From the NCBI GenBank assembly GCA_040403535.1, contig JBBAKL010000005.1:1-64000 (forward strand): DNA of 64,000 nt, read 5' to 3'. Below, one piece after another: positions 1 through 8,053 of this stretch (position 1 is the first letter of the stretch; each line of letters starts with the position of its first letter). The stretch comes from JAHEYG01 sp040403535 (GTDB taxonomy: Bacteria; Bacteroidota; Bacteroidia; B-17B0; Aurantibacillaceae). The position numbers were made by a program, and so were the translations under genes. The notes beneath the pieces are model-generated. The model saw nothing but the letters and a program-made list of their open reading frames with translations, was not told the origin of the DNA and did no database searches.

Positions 1-165
1 GTAACCTTTAAAAAACAACGTTTTATTGTAGAGGCTGCCAATAATTACCTTATTTCAAAGAATATCGACTTGGAAGCGCGCTTTGATATCGTATCCGTTT
101 TACTTATGAACGGGGAATTCATCATAAATCATTTGCCGGATGCCTTTTATCCTATTGTAAAGTAG
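1..165 (+). CDS. yraN: YraN/UPF0102 family protein, C-terminal part
   Basis: The window opens inside a gene in frame 1 that ends at TAG 163-165; 54 codons are visible. The visible tail carries KKQR, then a helix with EAAxxYL, then RFDIVSV and a final INHLPDAF. This is the order of the C-terminal half of the UPF0102/YraN family, predicted nuclease-fold proteins of unproven function. The start and the catalytic-looking N-terminal half lie outside the window. It reads in the same direction as rluB, whose start is 15 bases downstream. Confidence 0.7.
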   Translation, partial: VTFKKQRFIVEAANNYLISKNIDLEARFDIVSVLLMNGEFIINHLPDAFYPIVK

Positions 166-167
166 AT

Positions 168-175
168 TACCTTTG
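168..175 (+). promoter_or_regulatory. -7 promoter box abutting rluB start
   Basis: TACCTTTG matches the Bacteroidota -7 consensus TANNTTTG exactly. Only 4 bases separate it from the ATG at 180, so the expected transcript start would coincide with the start codon. No well-spaced -33 TTG was found. Confidence 0.45.
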
Positions 176-179
176 TTGA

Positions 180-1517
180 ATGCAAAAATCAAACAACAAG
201 TTTAACAAATCCCGTAACACGGATAAAAAACCATCCTTTAAATCAGGCTCAAAGCGTTCTGTATCCAAACGTTCCGACAAATCGGATAAAGAAGGCTCCT
301 CAACAAACCGGTTTTCTAAAAACAGATCCTTTGACAAATCCTCGGGTGACAAGCCGTTTAGAAAAAAGAAATTTGACGGAGATAAAAAGCGCAGTTTCCG
401 TGACCGTGACCAGTCAAAATCGTTTGATGGCGATAAAAAAACATTCGGTAAAAAAAACTATGATGAAAAATCCTCTGATCGTCCGTTTAAAAAACGAGAC
501 GATGGGGATAAACGTAATTTCCGAGATCGGGAAAAACTCAAGTCGTTTGATGGTGACAAAAAACCATTCCGTAAAAAACACGATAATGATGAAAAACACA
601 GTTACCGTGACAAAAACAAATCCCATAAATCATACGATTCTGATAAAAAATCGGATCGCCCTTATAAAAAAAGAGAAGATAAAAGCGACAACGACTTTAG
701 CTACCGCGATAAAAAAGACCACGACAGAGGTTACAAAAAATCATACGAAAAACGATACGAAAAAAAGCACAAGAAAAGTGATGAGAACCACGTGTCGAAG
801 CACACAGATGGATCTATTCGCTTAAATAAATATTTATCAAACGCTGGCGTTTCATCACGTCGCGAGGCGGATGAATTAATTAAAGCAGGCGCAGTAAGCG
901 TTAACGGAAAAATTGTGACCGAAATGGGATACCGTGTAATGCCTACCGATAAAATTAATTACGGAGGAGAAACGCTTCGCAACGAGAAAAAAGTTTATCT
1001 AATCTTAAACAAACCAAAAGACTACTTAACCACCACCGATGATCCGCGTGAGCGCCGAACCGTCATGCAATTAATTGAAGGCGCATGCCGCGAACGGGTT
1101 TATCCTGTTGGAAGATTAGACCGAAATACAACTGGACTGTTGCTTTTTACCAATGACGGTGATTTAGCTACTAAATTAATGCACCCTAAACACGGCATTA
1201 AAAAGGTTTATCATGTTTTATTAAATAAAAACATGAAACCGGCCGACTATGAACAGCTGCATGAAGGCGTAGAATTGGAAGACGGCTTTATTAAACCGGA
1301 TGACGCATCCTTTACAGGAGAAAGTAAAAAAGAAATCGGAATAGAAATTCACAGTGGTAAAAACCGCATTGTACGCCGTATTTTCGAACATCTTGGCTAT
1401 GAAGTAATAAAGCTTGACCGAGTGGTTTTTGCCGGATTAACCAAGAAAGATTTACCACGTGGTAAATGGCGTTTTTTAAACGAGAAAGAAATTGGCTTTT
1501 TAAAGATGATAGGCTAA
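180..1517 (+). CDS. rluB: Pseudouridine synthase, RluB/RsuA type, with long disordered N-terminus
   Basis: Isomerises uridine to pseudouridine in rRNA. Residues 1 to about 211 are low-complexity, rich in Lys, Asp, Arg and Ser, with imperfect repeats built on SFDGDKK. The S4 RNA-binding domain starts near residue 212 (IRLNKYLSNAGVSSRREAD). The RsuA-type catalytic domain follows, with the catalytic Asp in VGRLDRNTTGLLLFTNDGD. The folded part is about 235 residues, normal for RluB; the extension nearly doubles the protein and probably binds RNA or ribosomes through charge. The ATG at 180 is chosen because the extension is in frame and a promoter box lies just upstream. The exact target uridine cannot be read from sequence, so RluB rather than another S4-containing synthase is inferred. 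Confidence 0.85.
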   Translation: MQKSNNKFNKSRNTDKKPSFKSGSKRSVSKRSDKSDKEGSSTNRFSKNRSFDKSSGDKPFRKKKFDGDKKRSFRDRDQSKSFDGDKKTFGKKNYDEKSSDRPFKKRDDGDKRNFRDREKLKSFDGDKKPFRKKHDNDEKHSYRDKNKSHKSYDSDKKSDRPYKKREDKSDNDFSYRDKKDHDRGYKKSYEKRYEKKHKKSDENHVSKHTDGSIRLNKYLSNAGVSSRREADELIKAGAVSVNGKIVTEMGYRVMPTDKINYGGETLRNEKKVYLILNKPKDYLTTTDDPRERRTVMQLIEGACRERVYPVGRLDRNTTGLLLFTNDGDLATKLMHPKHGIKKVYHVLLNKNMKPADYEQLHEGVELEDGFIKPDDASFTGESKKEIGIEIHSGKNRIVRRIFEHLGYEVIKLDRVVFAGLTKKDLPRGKWRFLNEKEIGFLKMIG

Positions 1518-1534
1518 TTTTTTTGTAAATTAGC
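1513..1534 (+). terminator. Possible weak terminator hairpin at end of rluB
   Basis: A perfect 8-base inverted repeat (GCTAATTT / AAATTAGC, 6-base loop) spans the rluB stop codon. It is AT-rich and lacks a clean U tract after it, so termination is uncertain. Confidence 0.25.
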
Positions 1535-1556
1535 AGTTAATATTTCCTTTTATACT

Positions 1557-3401
1557 ATGTGTGGAATTGTTGGATACATTGGAAACCGCGAGGTTTACCC
1601 TATTTTAATCAAAGGCCTTCGTCGCCTTGAATATCGTGGCTATGATAGCGCCGGAGTAGCTATTTTAAATGCTAAAGGCAACCTCAACGTTTACAAAAGA
1701 AAGGGAAAAGTAAGCGACCTGGAAGAGTTTGCCAAAGGAAGTGATACAAGCGGAACAATGGGAATTGGACATACACGCTGGGCAACTCACGGTGAGCCAA
1801 ACGATGTTAACTCTCACCCGCATTATTCCCAAACAAAAAACCTTGTGATGATTCACAATGGAATCATTGAAAATTACGCAGCTATTAAGGAAGGTTTAAA
1901 AAAACGTGGACATACATTTTTATCTCAAACTGATACCGAAGTTTTAATTCATTTAATTGAAGACATCAAGGAACATGAAAAAATGAAACTTGGACATGCC
2001 GTTATTGCAGCGTTAAATCAGGTAATTGGTGCGTATGCCATTGTGATAATGGATAAAAATGATCCTAACACTTTGATTGCCGCTAAAAAAGGAAGTCCGA
2101 TGGTTTTAGGAATTGGGCATGATGAATTTTTTATAGCATCGGATGCTTCGCCTATTGTTGAGTTTACCAAAAACGTAGTTTATTTAGAAGATGAGCAGGT
2201 AGCAATTGTTAGAAGAGGAGAAGACTTAAAAATAAGAAGCTTAAAAGATAAGGAAGTTACTCCTTACGTTCAGGAGTTGACTATAGAATTAGAAGCAATT
2301 GAAAAGGGTGGTTACGATCACTTTATGCTGAAAGAAATTTATGAGCAACCACGCTCGGTTAAAGACAGTATGCGCGGACGTTTGCATGCCGAAACCGGCG
2401 AAGTAAAATTAGGCGGGATTGTTGAGCACGAAGCCAAATTTAAAAACGCAAAACGTATTATTTTCATTGCTTGTGGCACATCCTGGCATGCCGGATTAGT
2501 GGGTGAATATTTATTTGAAGAGTTCGCCCGCATCCCTGTTGAAGTAGAATATGCATCTGAGTTCCGTTATCGCAATCCGATTATTTATCCTGATGACATT
2601 GTTATTGCCATTTCACAAAGCGGCGAAACTGCAGATACATTGGCTGCTATTGAATTGGCTAAGGCAAAGGGCGCAACCATAGTTGGTGTTTGTAATGTGG
2701 TTGGATCTTCTATTCCGCGAGCCACACACGCAGGATCCTATACACACGCCGGTCCTGAAATCGGAGTGGCATCCACAAAAGCATTTACCGCTCAGGTAAC
2801 GGTTTTAACATTAATGGCTTTACATGTTGCCCGCATAAAAGGCACAATGCCTGAGAGTCGCTACCGTCAGATTTTATTTGAAATGGAAGCGGTTCCAAAT
2901 AAAATTGAAGAGGTTTTAAAGCTGAATGAAAAGATTAAGGAAATTGCCAGTATATATAAGGATTCCCGCAATGCCTTATACTTAGGAAGAGGCTATACAT
3001 TTCCGGTAGCATTAGAGGGCGCTCTAAAACTTAAAGAAATTTCATACATACATGCAGAAGGTTATCCTGCTGCCGAAATGAAACATGGCCCAATAGCATT
3101 AATTGATGAGGAGATGCCTGTTTTTGTCATTGCAACCAAGGGTGCCAACTACGAAAAAGTAGTAAGTAATATACAGGAAGTGAAAGCCCGCAAAGGCAAG
3201 GTAATAGCCGTTGTTACTGCCGGCGATAAAGATGTTAAAGGCATGGCCGACTTTACAATTGAAATTCCTGAAACCGATGAGGCTTTAGTACCGTTAATCT
3301 CTGTTGTACCATTACAGCTGCTTTCGTATCATATTGCTGTGATGCGTGGTTGTAATGTTGATCAGCCTCGTAACTTGGCAAAGAGTGTTACTGTGGAATA
3401 A
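1557..3401 (+). CDS. glmS: Glutamine--fructose-6-phosphate aminotransferase (isomerizing)
   Basis: Makes glucosamine-6-phosphate from fructose-6-phosphate and glutamine, the first step of UDP-GlcNAc synthesis for peptidoglycan and LPS. The protein begins MCGIVGYIGN, so Cys2 becomes the N-terminal nucleophile of the glutamine amidotransferase domain. GHTRWATHG and the HNGIIENY motif follow. Two SIS sugar-isomerase domains occupy the C-terminal half (FIACGTSWHAG and SQSGETADTLAA; later LGRGYTFPVALEGALKLKEI), and it ends in the conserved KSVTVE. At 614 residues it is full length. The required Cys2 fixes the start. Its stop at 3401 directly abuts the stop of the convergent regulator gene. Confidence 0.97.
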   Translation: MCGIVGYIGNREVYPILIKGLRRLEYRGYDSAGVAILNAKGNLNVYKRKGKVSDLEEFAKGSDTSGTMGIGHTRWATHGEPNDVNSHPHYSQTKNLVMIHNGIIENYAAIKEGLKKRGHTFLSQTDTEVLIHLIEDIKEHEKMKLGHAVIAALNQVIGAYAIVIMDKNDPNTLIAAKKGSPMVLGIGHDEFFIASDASPIVEFTKNVVYLEDEQVAIVRRGEDLKIRSLKDKEVTPYVQELTIELEAIEKGGYDHFMLKEIYEQPRSVKDSMRGRLHAETGEVKLGGIVEHEAKFKNAKRIIFIACGTSWHAGLVGEYLFEEFARIPVEVEYASEFRYRNPIIYPDDIVIAISQSGETADTLAAIELAKAKGATIVGVCNVVGSSIPRATHAGSYTHAGPEIGVASTKAFTAQVTVLTLMALHVARIKGTMPESRYRQILFEMEAVPNKIEEVLKLNEKIKEIASIYKDSRNALYLGRGYTFPVALEGALKLKEISYIHAEGYPAAEMKHGPIALIDEEMPVFVIATKGANYEKVVSNIQEVKARKGKVIAVVTAGDKDVKGMADFTIEIPETDEALVPLISVVPLQLLSYHIAVMRGCNVDQPRNLAKSVTVE

Positions 3402-3602
3402 TTAATCTCCTTTTTCAAGGATAAAGATTTCTTCTACGCTTTTATTAAATTGTTTCGCGATTTTTAATGCTAATACGGTAGACGGAACATACTTGTTCGA
3501 CTCCATGGCATTGATGGTTTGACGACTCACGCCAATTTTATTGGCCAAATCTTCCTGCGTCATATTCTTAATAGCACGTTCTATCTTAATATTATTTTTC
3601 AT
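3402..3602 (-). CDS. XRE-family helix-turn-helix regulator, small
   Basis: A 66-residue protein that is essentially one Cro/CI-type HTH domain. The recognition region is TQEDLANKIGVSRQTINAME, near residues 15-34, followed by PSTVLALKIAKQFNKSVEEIF. Proteins of this length usually act as dimeric repressors. ATG 3602 is preferred to an upstream in-frame TTG at 3608 because it gives the canonical MKNNIK start. It overlaps the end of the upstream membrane-protein gene by 11 bases, so the two are probably translated together. A palindrome in the promoter of that pair (4091-4108) is a likely binding site, implying autoregulation. The bound signal is unknown. Confidence 0.85.
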   Translation of the reverse strand: MKNNIKIERAIKNMTQEDLANKIGVSRQTINAMESNKYVPSTVLALKIAKQFNKSVEEIFILEKGD

Positions 3603-4062
3603 CAGCAAGGCTTTTATAGGATTTATAGAGCATGTAATTAAAACGTAGAATGAATATTATTAATACCGTAAACATATTAAATATCATTACTGTGAAAAAA
3701 CCGGCATCGAATACAAGCAACATCGATAAAATTAAAATAGCATAATTGATATAAGTTGCCCATAACAGAGACTCTAAACGGATAACTGTTATGTATTCAT
3801 CCTCATTCTTTTGTTTTGAAAATCCGGCAAGAAGTGCGCCTATCGTAAACAGAATGGCCACCACCTCATCCGTAATATTGTTTTTATACCAATGAGAATT
3901 ATCACCGCCAAATGCTTGTGTTGTTATAGAAAAAACATTCAACTCTAAAAAAGGGAGTTGGTAATCGGTCATTATTATAAATAAACCGATAATCGCTGAA
4001 GGCACAAGCATTATCAATCCAATAAGCTTGTATTTGTAAGGGAACAAAAATCTAGTTTTCAT
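3592..4062 (-). CDS. Small membrane protein paired with XRE regulator
   Basis: A 156-residue protein with about four predicted membrane helices: near 13-31 (LIMLVPSAIIGLFIIM), 68-82 (VVAILFTIGALLAGF), 99-122 (TYINYAILILSMLLVF) and 125-145 (FFTVMIFNMFTVLIIFIL). No catalytic motif is visible and I do not recognise a named family. It is the first gene of a two-gene unit, overlapping the HTH gene by 11 bases. Such membrane protein plus small XRE pairs are common in Bacteroidota, but their function is not established to my knowledge. A role in sensing or envelope adaptation is only inference. Confidence 0.75.
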   Translation of the reverse strand: MKTRFLFPYKYKLIGLIMLVPSAIIGLFIIMTDYQLPFLELNVFSITTQAFGGDNSHWYKNNITDEVVAILFTIGALLAGFSKQKNEDEYITVIRLESLLWATYINYAILILSMLLVFDAGFFTVMIFNMFTVLIIFILRFNYMLYKSYKSLADEK

Positions 4063-4086
4063 AATTGTAGTTATAAAATTATATCA

Positions 4087-4117
4087 CAAATGTAAAGCTA
4101 ACTTTACATTTAGACAA
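4087..4117 (-). promoter_or_regulatory. Promoter with overlapping palindromic operator
   Basis: On the minus strand TTG (4117-4115), 20 bases, then TACATTTG (4094-4087) fits the Bacteroidota -33/-7 promoter. A perfect palindrome TGTAAAG-CTAA-CTTTACA covers 4091-4108 and overlaps the -7 box. A further half site TGTAAAGT lies at 4133-4140. A protein bound here would block polymerase. The product of the downstream XRE gene is the obvious candidate. Confidence 0.65.
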
Positions 4118-4158
4118 GTTGTTTTTACTTTTTGTAAAGTTTAATTGTCTAATAAATG

Positions 4159-4785
4159 TTAAAACTGTTTACTTCTCGACTTAATAAAGGAGATTATAAT
4201 AGGCAGGGCGGTTAATATGATTAAACCGACAAAAATATAACCCAGATAATTTTCTATTTGAGGGAATCGTATTCCTAAAAAATAAGCAATGCTGGCAATG
4301 CTGCCAATCCATGCTACTGCGCCAATAATATTGTACCCCATAAATTTTTTAAAGTCGATTTTAATAACGCCCGCAATAATAGGCGCAAATGTTCTAACGA
4401 TTGGCAAAAATCTTCCTAAAATGAGCGTTTTACCTCCATGTTTTTCGTAATAAGCTCTTGTGATATCAACATAACTTTGCTTAAACAAGAAGCTATCTTT
4501 CCGGTTATACAATCGCGTTCCTGCCTTTTTACCAAACCAAAAACCAAAAACATTACCAACCACAGCAGATGTTATCATTCCGATAAGCGCTACAGGAAAA
4601 CTAACATTCATTAACTCAGGTTTTGTTGCGCAGAGTAAACCGGCAATAAATATTAAATTATCTCCGGGTAGAAAAAAACCAACCAACATACCGGTTTCAG
4701 CAAAAATCACAAACAGTAACAAACCAAATCCTCCGTATTTAATAATACTTTCAGGATCGGTAAGTTGTTTTAAAAAATCAAACAT
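4159..4785 (-). CDS. DedA family membrane protein
   Basis: A 208-residue inner-membrane protein of the DedA/SNARE-associated family, several members of which act in membrane lipid (undecaprenyl- or phospholipid) flipping and pH homeostasis. Visible marks are the N-terminal ETGMLVGFFLPGDNLIFIAG segment and the conserved GRFLPIVRTFAPIIAGV motif with its arginine, followed by two terminal membrane helices. The length is typical. It starts 10 bases after the end of the upstream secreted-protein gene and probably belongs to the same minus-strand transcript as the ABC ATPase. The substrate cannot be deduced. Confidence 0.9.
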   Translation of the reverse strand: MFDFLKQLTDPESIIKYGGFGLLLFVIFAETGMLVGFFLPGDNLIFIAGLLCATKPELMNVSFPVALIGMITSAVVGNVFGFWFGKKAGTRLYNRKDSFLFKQSYVDITRAYYEKHGGKTLILGRFLPIVRTFAPIIAGVIKIDFKKFMGYNIIGAVAWIGSIASIAYFLGIRFPQIENYLGYIFVGLIILTALPIIISFIKSRSKQF

Positions 4786-4795
4786 TTTTTAGTGA

Positions 4796-5248
4796 TTATT
4801 TTGTTCGCAATAAATCCTGTAAGAACATTTCGGGATTAAACTCTGCTTCGCAGGTTGTGTTTTTAAATTTTACTGTAGTTGTTTTTCCTTCGCTGTATTT
4901 ACGATATAAATCGAACTCAGTAACGGAAGTACATTTACCGTTATCGATTACTGAAAAATGATTGACTGACGATTCGTATTTTTTAAGGAAGGCTTTAAAG
5001 TTTTTAGCAGATAACTTTTTTTCTTCTTTCTTAGAATCTGTTTTGATAATTAACTTTCTGTTTCCACCTTTAATTTTACACATTTTTACTTCTAAAATAT
5101 AAGCGTTAAAACAACCTGAATTATCCGCTACAAAATAAACGGTGTCAGCTTTGCTAATTTCGGCAATAGACTTTGAAACTAATTTATTTTGCGAGAAGAG
5201 TGCGCCAGTTAAAAAAACGAAAGCTATGAAAAGATGTTTCGGCACCAA
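4796..5248 (-). CDS. Hypothetical secreted protein
   Basis: A 150-residue protein with an N-terminal signal peptide (hydrophobic IAFVFLTGALF followed by SQ, probable cleavage near residue 20). The mature part is mixed alpha/beta in appearance and has four cysteines, plausibly two disulfides in the periplasm. I do not recognise a family. There is no ATG; translation must begin at TTG 5248 or GTG 5245. The TTG directly follows the stop codon of the ABC ATPase gene, so coupled translation is likely. Confidence 0.6.
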   Translation of the reverse strand: MVPKHLFIAFVFLTGALFSQNKLVSKSIAEISKADTVYFVADNSGCFNAYILEVKMCKIKGGNRKLIIKTDSKKEEKKLSAKNFKAFLKKYESSVNHFSVIDNGKCTSVTEFDLYRKYSEGKTTTVKFKNTTCEAEFNPEMFLQDLLRTK

Positions 5249-7060
5249 TTAATAATTTACCAGACTGGCAGTTTTCTTTTTTTCGATGCTATTGGTAATG
5301 TCTTCTAAGCGTCCTTTTGGTATAGAACTGATTAGGTTTTTGGTATAATCACTTTGTGGATTGTTGTAAATATGATCCGCATTACCAATCTCTTCAACTT
5401 TACCTTTATTCATAACCACCATGCGATCACTCATAAATTTTACCACACTTAAATCGTGTGAAATAAATATATAAGTAAACTTAAATTCCTTTTTTAAATC
5501 ATTCAGCAAATTCAACACCTGTGCCTGAACACTAACGTCTAATGCACTTACACTCTCGTCACAAATTAAAAACTGAGGATTTACTGCAAGCGCACGCGCA
5601 ATACAAACGCGCTGTCGCTGACCTCCACTAAACTCATGTGGATAACGCTGAAAATGTTTCTCTTCCAATCCAACTTTCTTTAACAAATCATACACCCTTT
5701 CTCTTCGTTCTTTATTTGAACCGCCAATATTATGAAACTTCATTGGTTCCAATATGGCATTTCCGATAGTAATGCGCGGGTTTAATGAAGAATAAGGATC
5801 CTGAAAAATAATTTGCATGTTTCGGCGCAACGGACGAAACTCTTCCTCTTTTAATCCTAATATTTCTTGTTGTTTGAAGTATATTTTCCCCTCGTGTGCG
5901 TCGGCTAATTTTAATATGGTTCGTCCCAATGTTGTTTTACCACAACCGCTTTCTCCTACTAATCCTAATGTTTCACCTTCATAAACGTCAAACGAAACAT
6001 CATCAACTGCTTTTGTATAACTTAATGTCTTTCCAAAAAAAGATTTTTTTGCCGGGAACCAAGTCTTTAAGTTTTGAATTTCTAAAATTTTATTGCCGCT
6101 ATATAATTTTTTATGCGCTTCTTCGCGCTCATTATTTGTAATAATTACACTTCCAATTGCTTCAGAAACCGTTCTAGGTATTTCAATGATCTCCCCATTT
6201 TCATCCCTTTTCATAAAATCACTCACAACCGGTAAGCGTTTTAAACGTTTATCTAAAGGGGGGCGGCATGCCAATAAACTCTTTGTGTAGGGATGCTTTG
6301 GATCAGAGAAAATATCCATCACCGGACCTTGTTCAACGATTTTCCCTTTATACATCACCACTACCTTATCTGCCAGCTCAGCTATTACACCCAAATCGTG
6401 TGTAATAAACATAATACCCATATTGTTTTGACGCTGTAACTCAAGCATCACGTCCAAAATGGTTTTTTGAACTGTTACATCTAATGCTGTTGTTGGCTCA
6501 TCGGCAATTAATATGGCCGGATTACAACTCATGGCCATTGCAATCATTACCCTTTGTTTCTGTCCGCCTGATAATTGATGCGGATAGCGGTCTAACATTA
6601 ATTCCGGGGTAGGTAATTTTACCTGAGAAAACAATTCCAATGTACGTAAACGTGCTGCTCTTTTATTTACTTTTTGATGAAGCATTATAGCTTCCATTAC
6701 CTGTTCCCCGCACTTAATAACAGGATTCAATGACGTCATTGGTTCCTGAAAAATCATCCCGATATCATTGCCACGTAAACTACGCATTTCTTTTGCGCTA
6801 ATTTTTGTCAAGTCAATTTTACGGTGATCCTTTGTGTGGAAAATAATCTGTCCCCCACTTACGCGTCCGGGAGGATTAGGAATCAGTTGCATAATAGAAA
6901 GCGCGGTAACAGACTTACCCGATCCGCTTTCACCTACAATTCCAATTGTTTCCCCCGTATGAAGCGTAAAACTTACATCATTAACAGCACGAACGTATTC
7001 ATCTTCCGTTTTAAAGTCGGTAACTAAATTTTTAACCTCAAGTAATACTTCTTTCTCCAC
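5249..7060 (-). CDS. Fused oligopeptide/dipeptide ABC transporter ATPase
   Basis: One 603-residue polypeptide with two complete ABC ATPase domains, as in GsiA/YejF-type proteins. Domain 1: Walker A GESGSGKS 43-50, signature LSGGQ 163-167, Walker B ILIADE 183-188. Domain 2: Walker A GESGCGKT 369-376, signature FSGGQ 477-481, Walker B FLICDE 497-502. Each is followed by an oligopeptide-transporter C-terminal segment (HPYTKSLL after the first, DYTKNLI after the second). It would energise import of small peptides through DppB/DppC-like permeases. No permease or binding-protein gene is nearby, so its partners must be encoded elsewhere. Confidence 0.93.
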   Translation of the reverse strand: MEKEVLLEVKNLVTDFKTEDEYVRAVNDVSFTLHTGETIGIVGESGSGKSVTALSIMQLIPNPPGRVSGGQIIFHTKDHRKIDLTKISAKEMRSLRGNDIGMIFQEPMTSLNPVIKCGEQVMEAIMLHQKVNKRAARLRTLELFSQVKLPTPELMLDRYPHQLSGGQKQRVMIAMAMSCNPAILIADEPTTALDVTVQKTILDVMLELQRQNNMGIMFITHDLGVIAELADKVVVMYKGKIVEQGPVMDIFSDPKHPYTKSLLACRPPLDKRLKRLPVVSDFMKRDENGEIIEIPRTVSEAIGSVIITNNEREEAHKKLYSGNKILEIQNLKTWFPAKKSFFGKTLSYTKAVDDVSFDVYEGETLGLVGESGCGKTTLGRTILKLADAHEGKIYFKQQEILGLKEEEFRPLRRNMQIIFQDPYSSLNPRITIGNAILEPMKFHNIGGSNKERRERVYDLLKKVGLEEKHFQRYPHEFSGGQRQRVCIARALAVNPQFLICDESVSALDVSVQAQVLNLLNDLKKEFKFTYIFISHDLSVVKFMSDRMVVMNKGKVEEIGNADHIYNNPQSDYTKNLISSIPKGRLEDITNSIEKKKTASLVNY

Positions 7061-7265
7061 TATAAGGGGCTTAGGGGCAACTAAGTAAACAAAATTTTAT
7101 TGAATTAAAAAGCAAATAATGCTTCAATTAAGATAGCCGCTAACTTTTTGTAAAATGTTCTTATTTATAAAGCTTCTAAATAGTGTCTTTTGTGTTAAAA
7201 CACAGTAATTTGGACGAATATCTGCCATTTTATTTAACAAGTTGAAGTACGTGGCAAACAATTGC

Positions 7266-7296
7266 TTGATATTAAGTGTTTAGGTTTATACATTTG
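7266..7296 (+). promoter_or_regulatory. Promoter of sdhCAB
   Basis: TTG at 7266-7268, a 20-base spacer and TACATTTG at 7289-7296 match the Bacteroidota -33/-7 promoter well. The ATG of sdhC is 35 bases further on. The rest of the gap 7061-7265 shows nothing clear. Confidence 0.65.
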
Positions 7297-7331
7297 TGCG
7301 GATTATACACTAATTAATTATTCATTTCATT

Positions 7332-8021
7332 ATGAGCAAAAACGGATTCTTAAAATCATCAATCGGTAAAAAATTCCTAATGGGCTTAACAGGCTTGTTT
7401 TTAATATCGTTTTTATTGGTTCATTGCTTTATCAACGCATTGATCTTTGTTAACGACGGGGGAGAAACTTTTAACAAAGGTGCCGAATTTATGGGCACTA
7501 ACTGGATAATCAGAGCAATGGAAATTGTGCTTTTTCTAGGTATCATTTTACACATTGTACAAGCATTAGTTTTAACAATGGAAAACCGCAAAGCTCGTCC
7601 TGTTGCCTATGAAGTTACCAATGGAAATGCTAATTCGAAATGGTACAGCCGCTGGATGGGTTTACTTGGTACATTAATTTTAATGTTTTTAATTGTTCAC
7701 TTAAAGCATTTTTGGGTAGAAACACGTTTTACAGATCATATCGCGCACAGTGAAGCGGATGCTTTACCGGGACAAGAGACCATGTTTGGCGAAATGAAAG
7801 AGGTTTTCAGTCAGTTATGGGTAGTAGTTTTATATTGTTTATCCATGTTCTCGTTAGCATACCACTTATTGCATGGTTTCCAATCAGCATTCCAAACTTT
7901 AGGACTTAATCACAAAAAATATACTCCGATGATTAAATCGTGTGGTGTTATTTTTTCAATTGTAATTCCTGCAGTATTTGCTGCAATGCCAATAGCAATG
8001 CACTTTGGTATTATTAAATAA
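7332..8021 (+). CDS. sdhC: Succinate dehydrogenase cytochrome b subunit
   Basis: A 229-residue membrane anchor of respiratory complex II with five hydrophobic segments: near 14-36, 58-79, 112-131, 155-180 and 200-222. His residues in the segments (HCFINAL, ILHIVQAL, IVHLKHFW, AYHLLHGF) are candidates for ligands of two hemes b. It is the single-anchor, five-helix type used by Bacteroidota, so no sdhD is expected and none is present. It is the first gene of the sdhCAB operon. The SIGKKFLMGLTGLFL start is typical of this family. Confidence 0.93.
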   Translation: MSKNGFLKSSIGKKFLMGLTGLFLISFLLVHCFINALIFVNDGGETFNKGAEFMGTNWIIRAMEIVLFLGIILHIVQALVLTMENRKARPVAYEVTNGNANSKWYSRWMGLLGTLILMFLIVHLKHFWVETRFTDHIAHSEADALPGQETMFGEMKEVFSQLWVVVLYCLSMFSLAYHLLHGFQSAFQTLGLNHKKYTPMIKSCGVIFSIVIPAVFAAMPIAMHFGIIK

Positions 8022-8053
8022 TTTTTGTTAAAGACTTAACTATTTTTAAAGAT

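Noticed and set aside
331..825. 164-residue open frame overlapping rluB
   Set aside because: It is a shadow frame produced by the Lys/Asp-rich repeats of the rluB N-terminus; rluB itself has S4 and catalytic motifs.
3603..3608. TTG start for the XRE regulator
   Set aside because: ATG at 3602 gives the normal length and start; the TTG adds only two residues.
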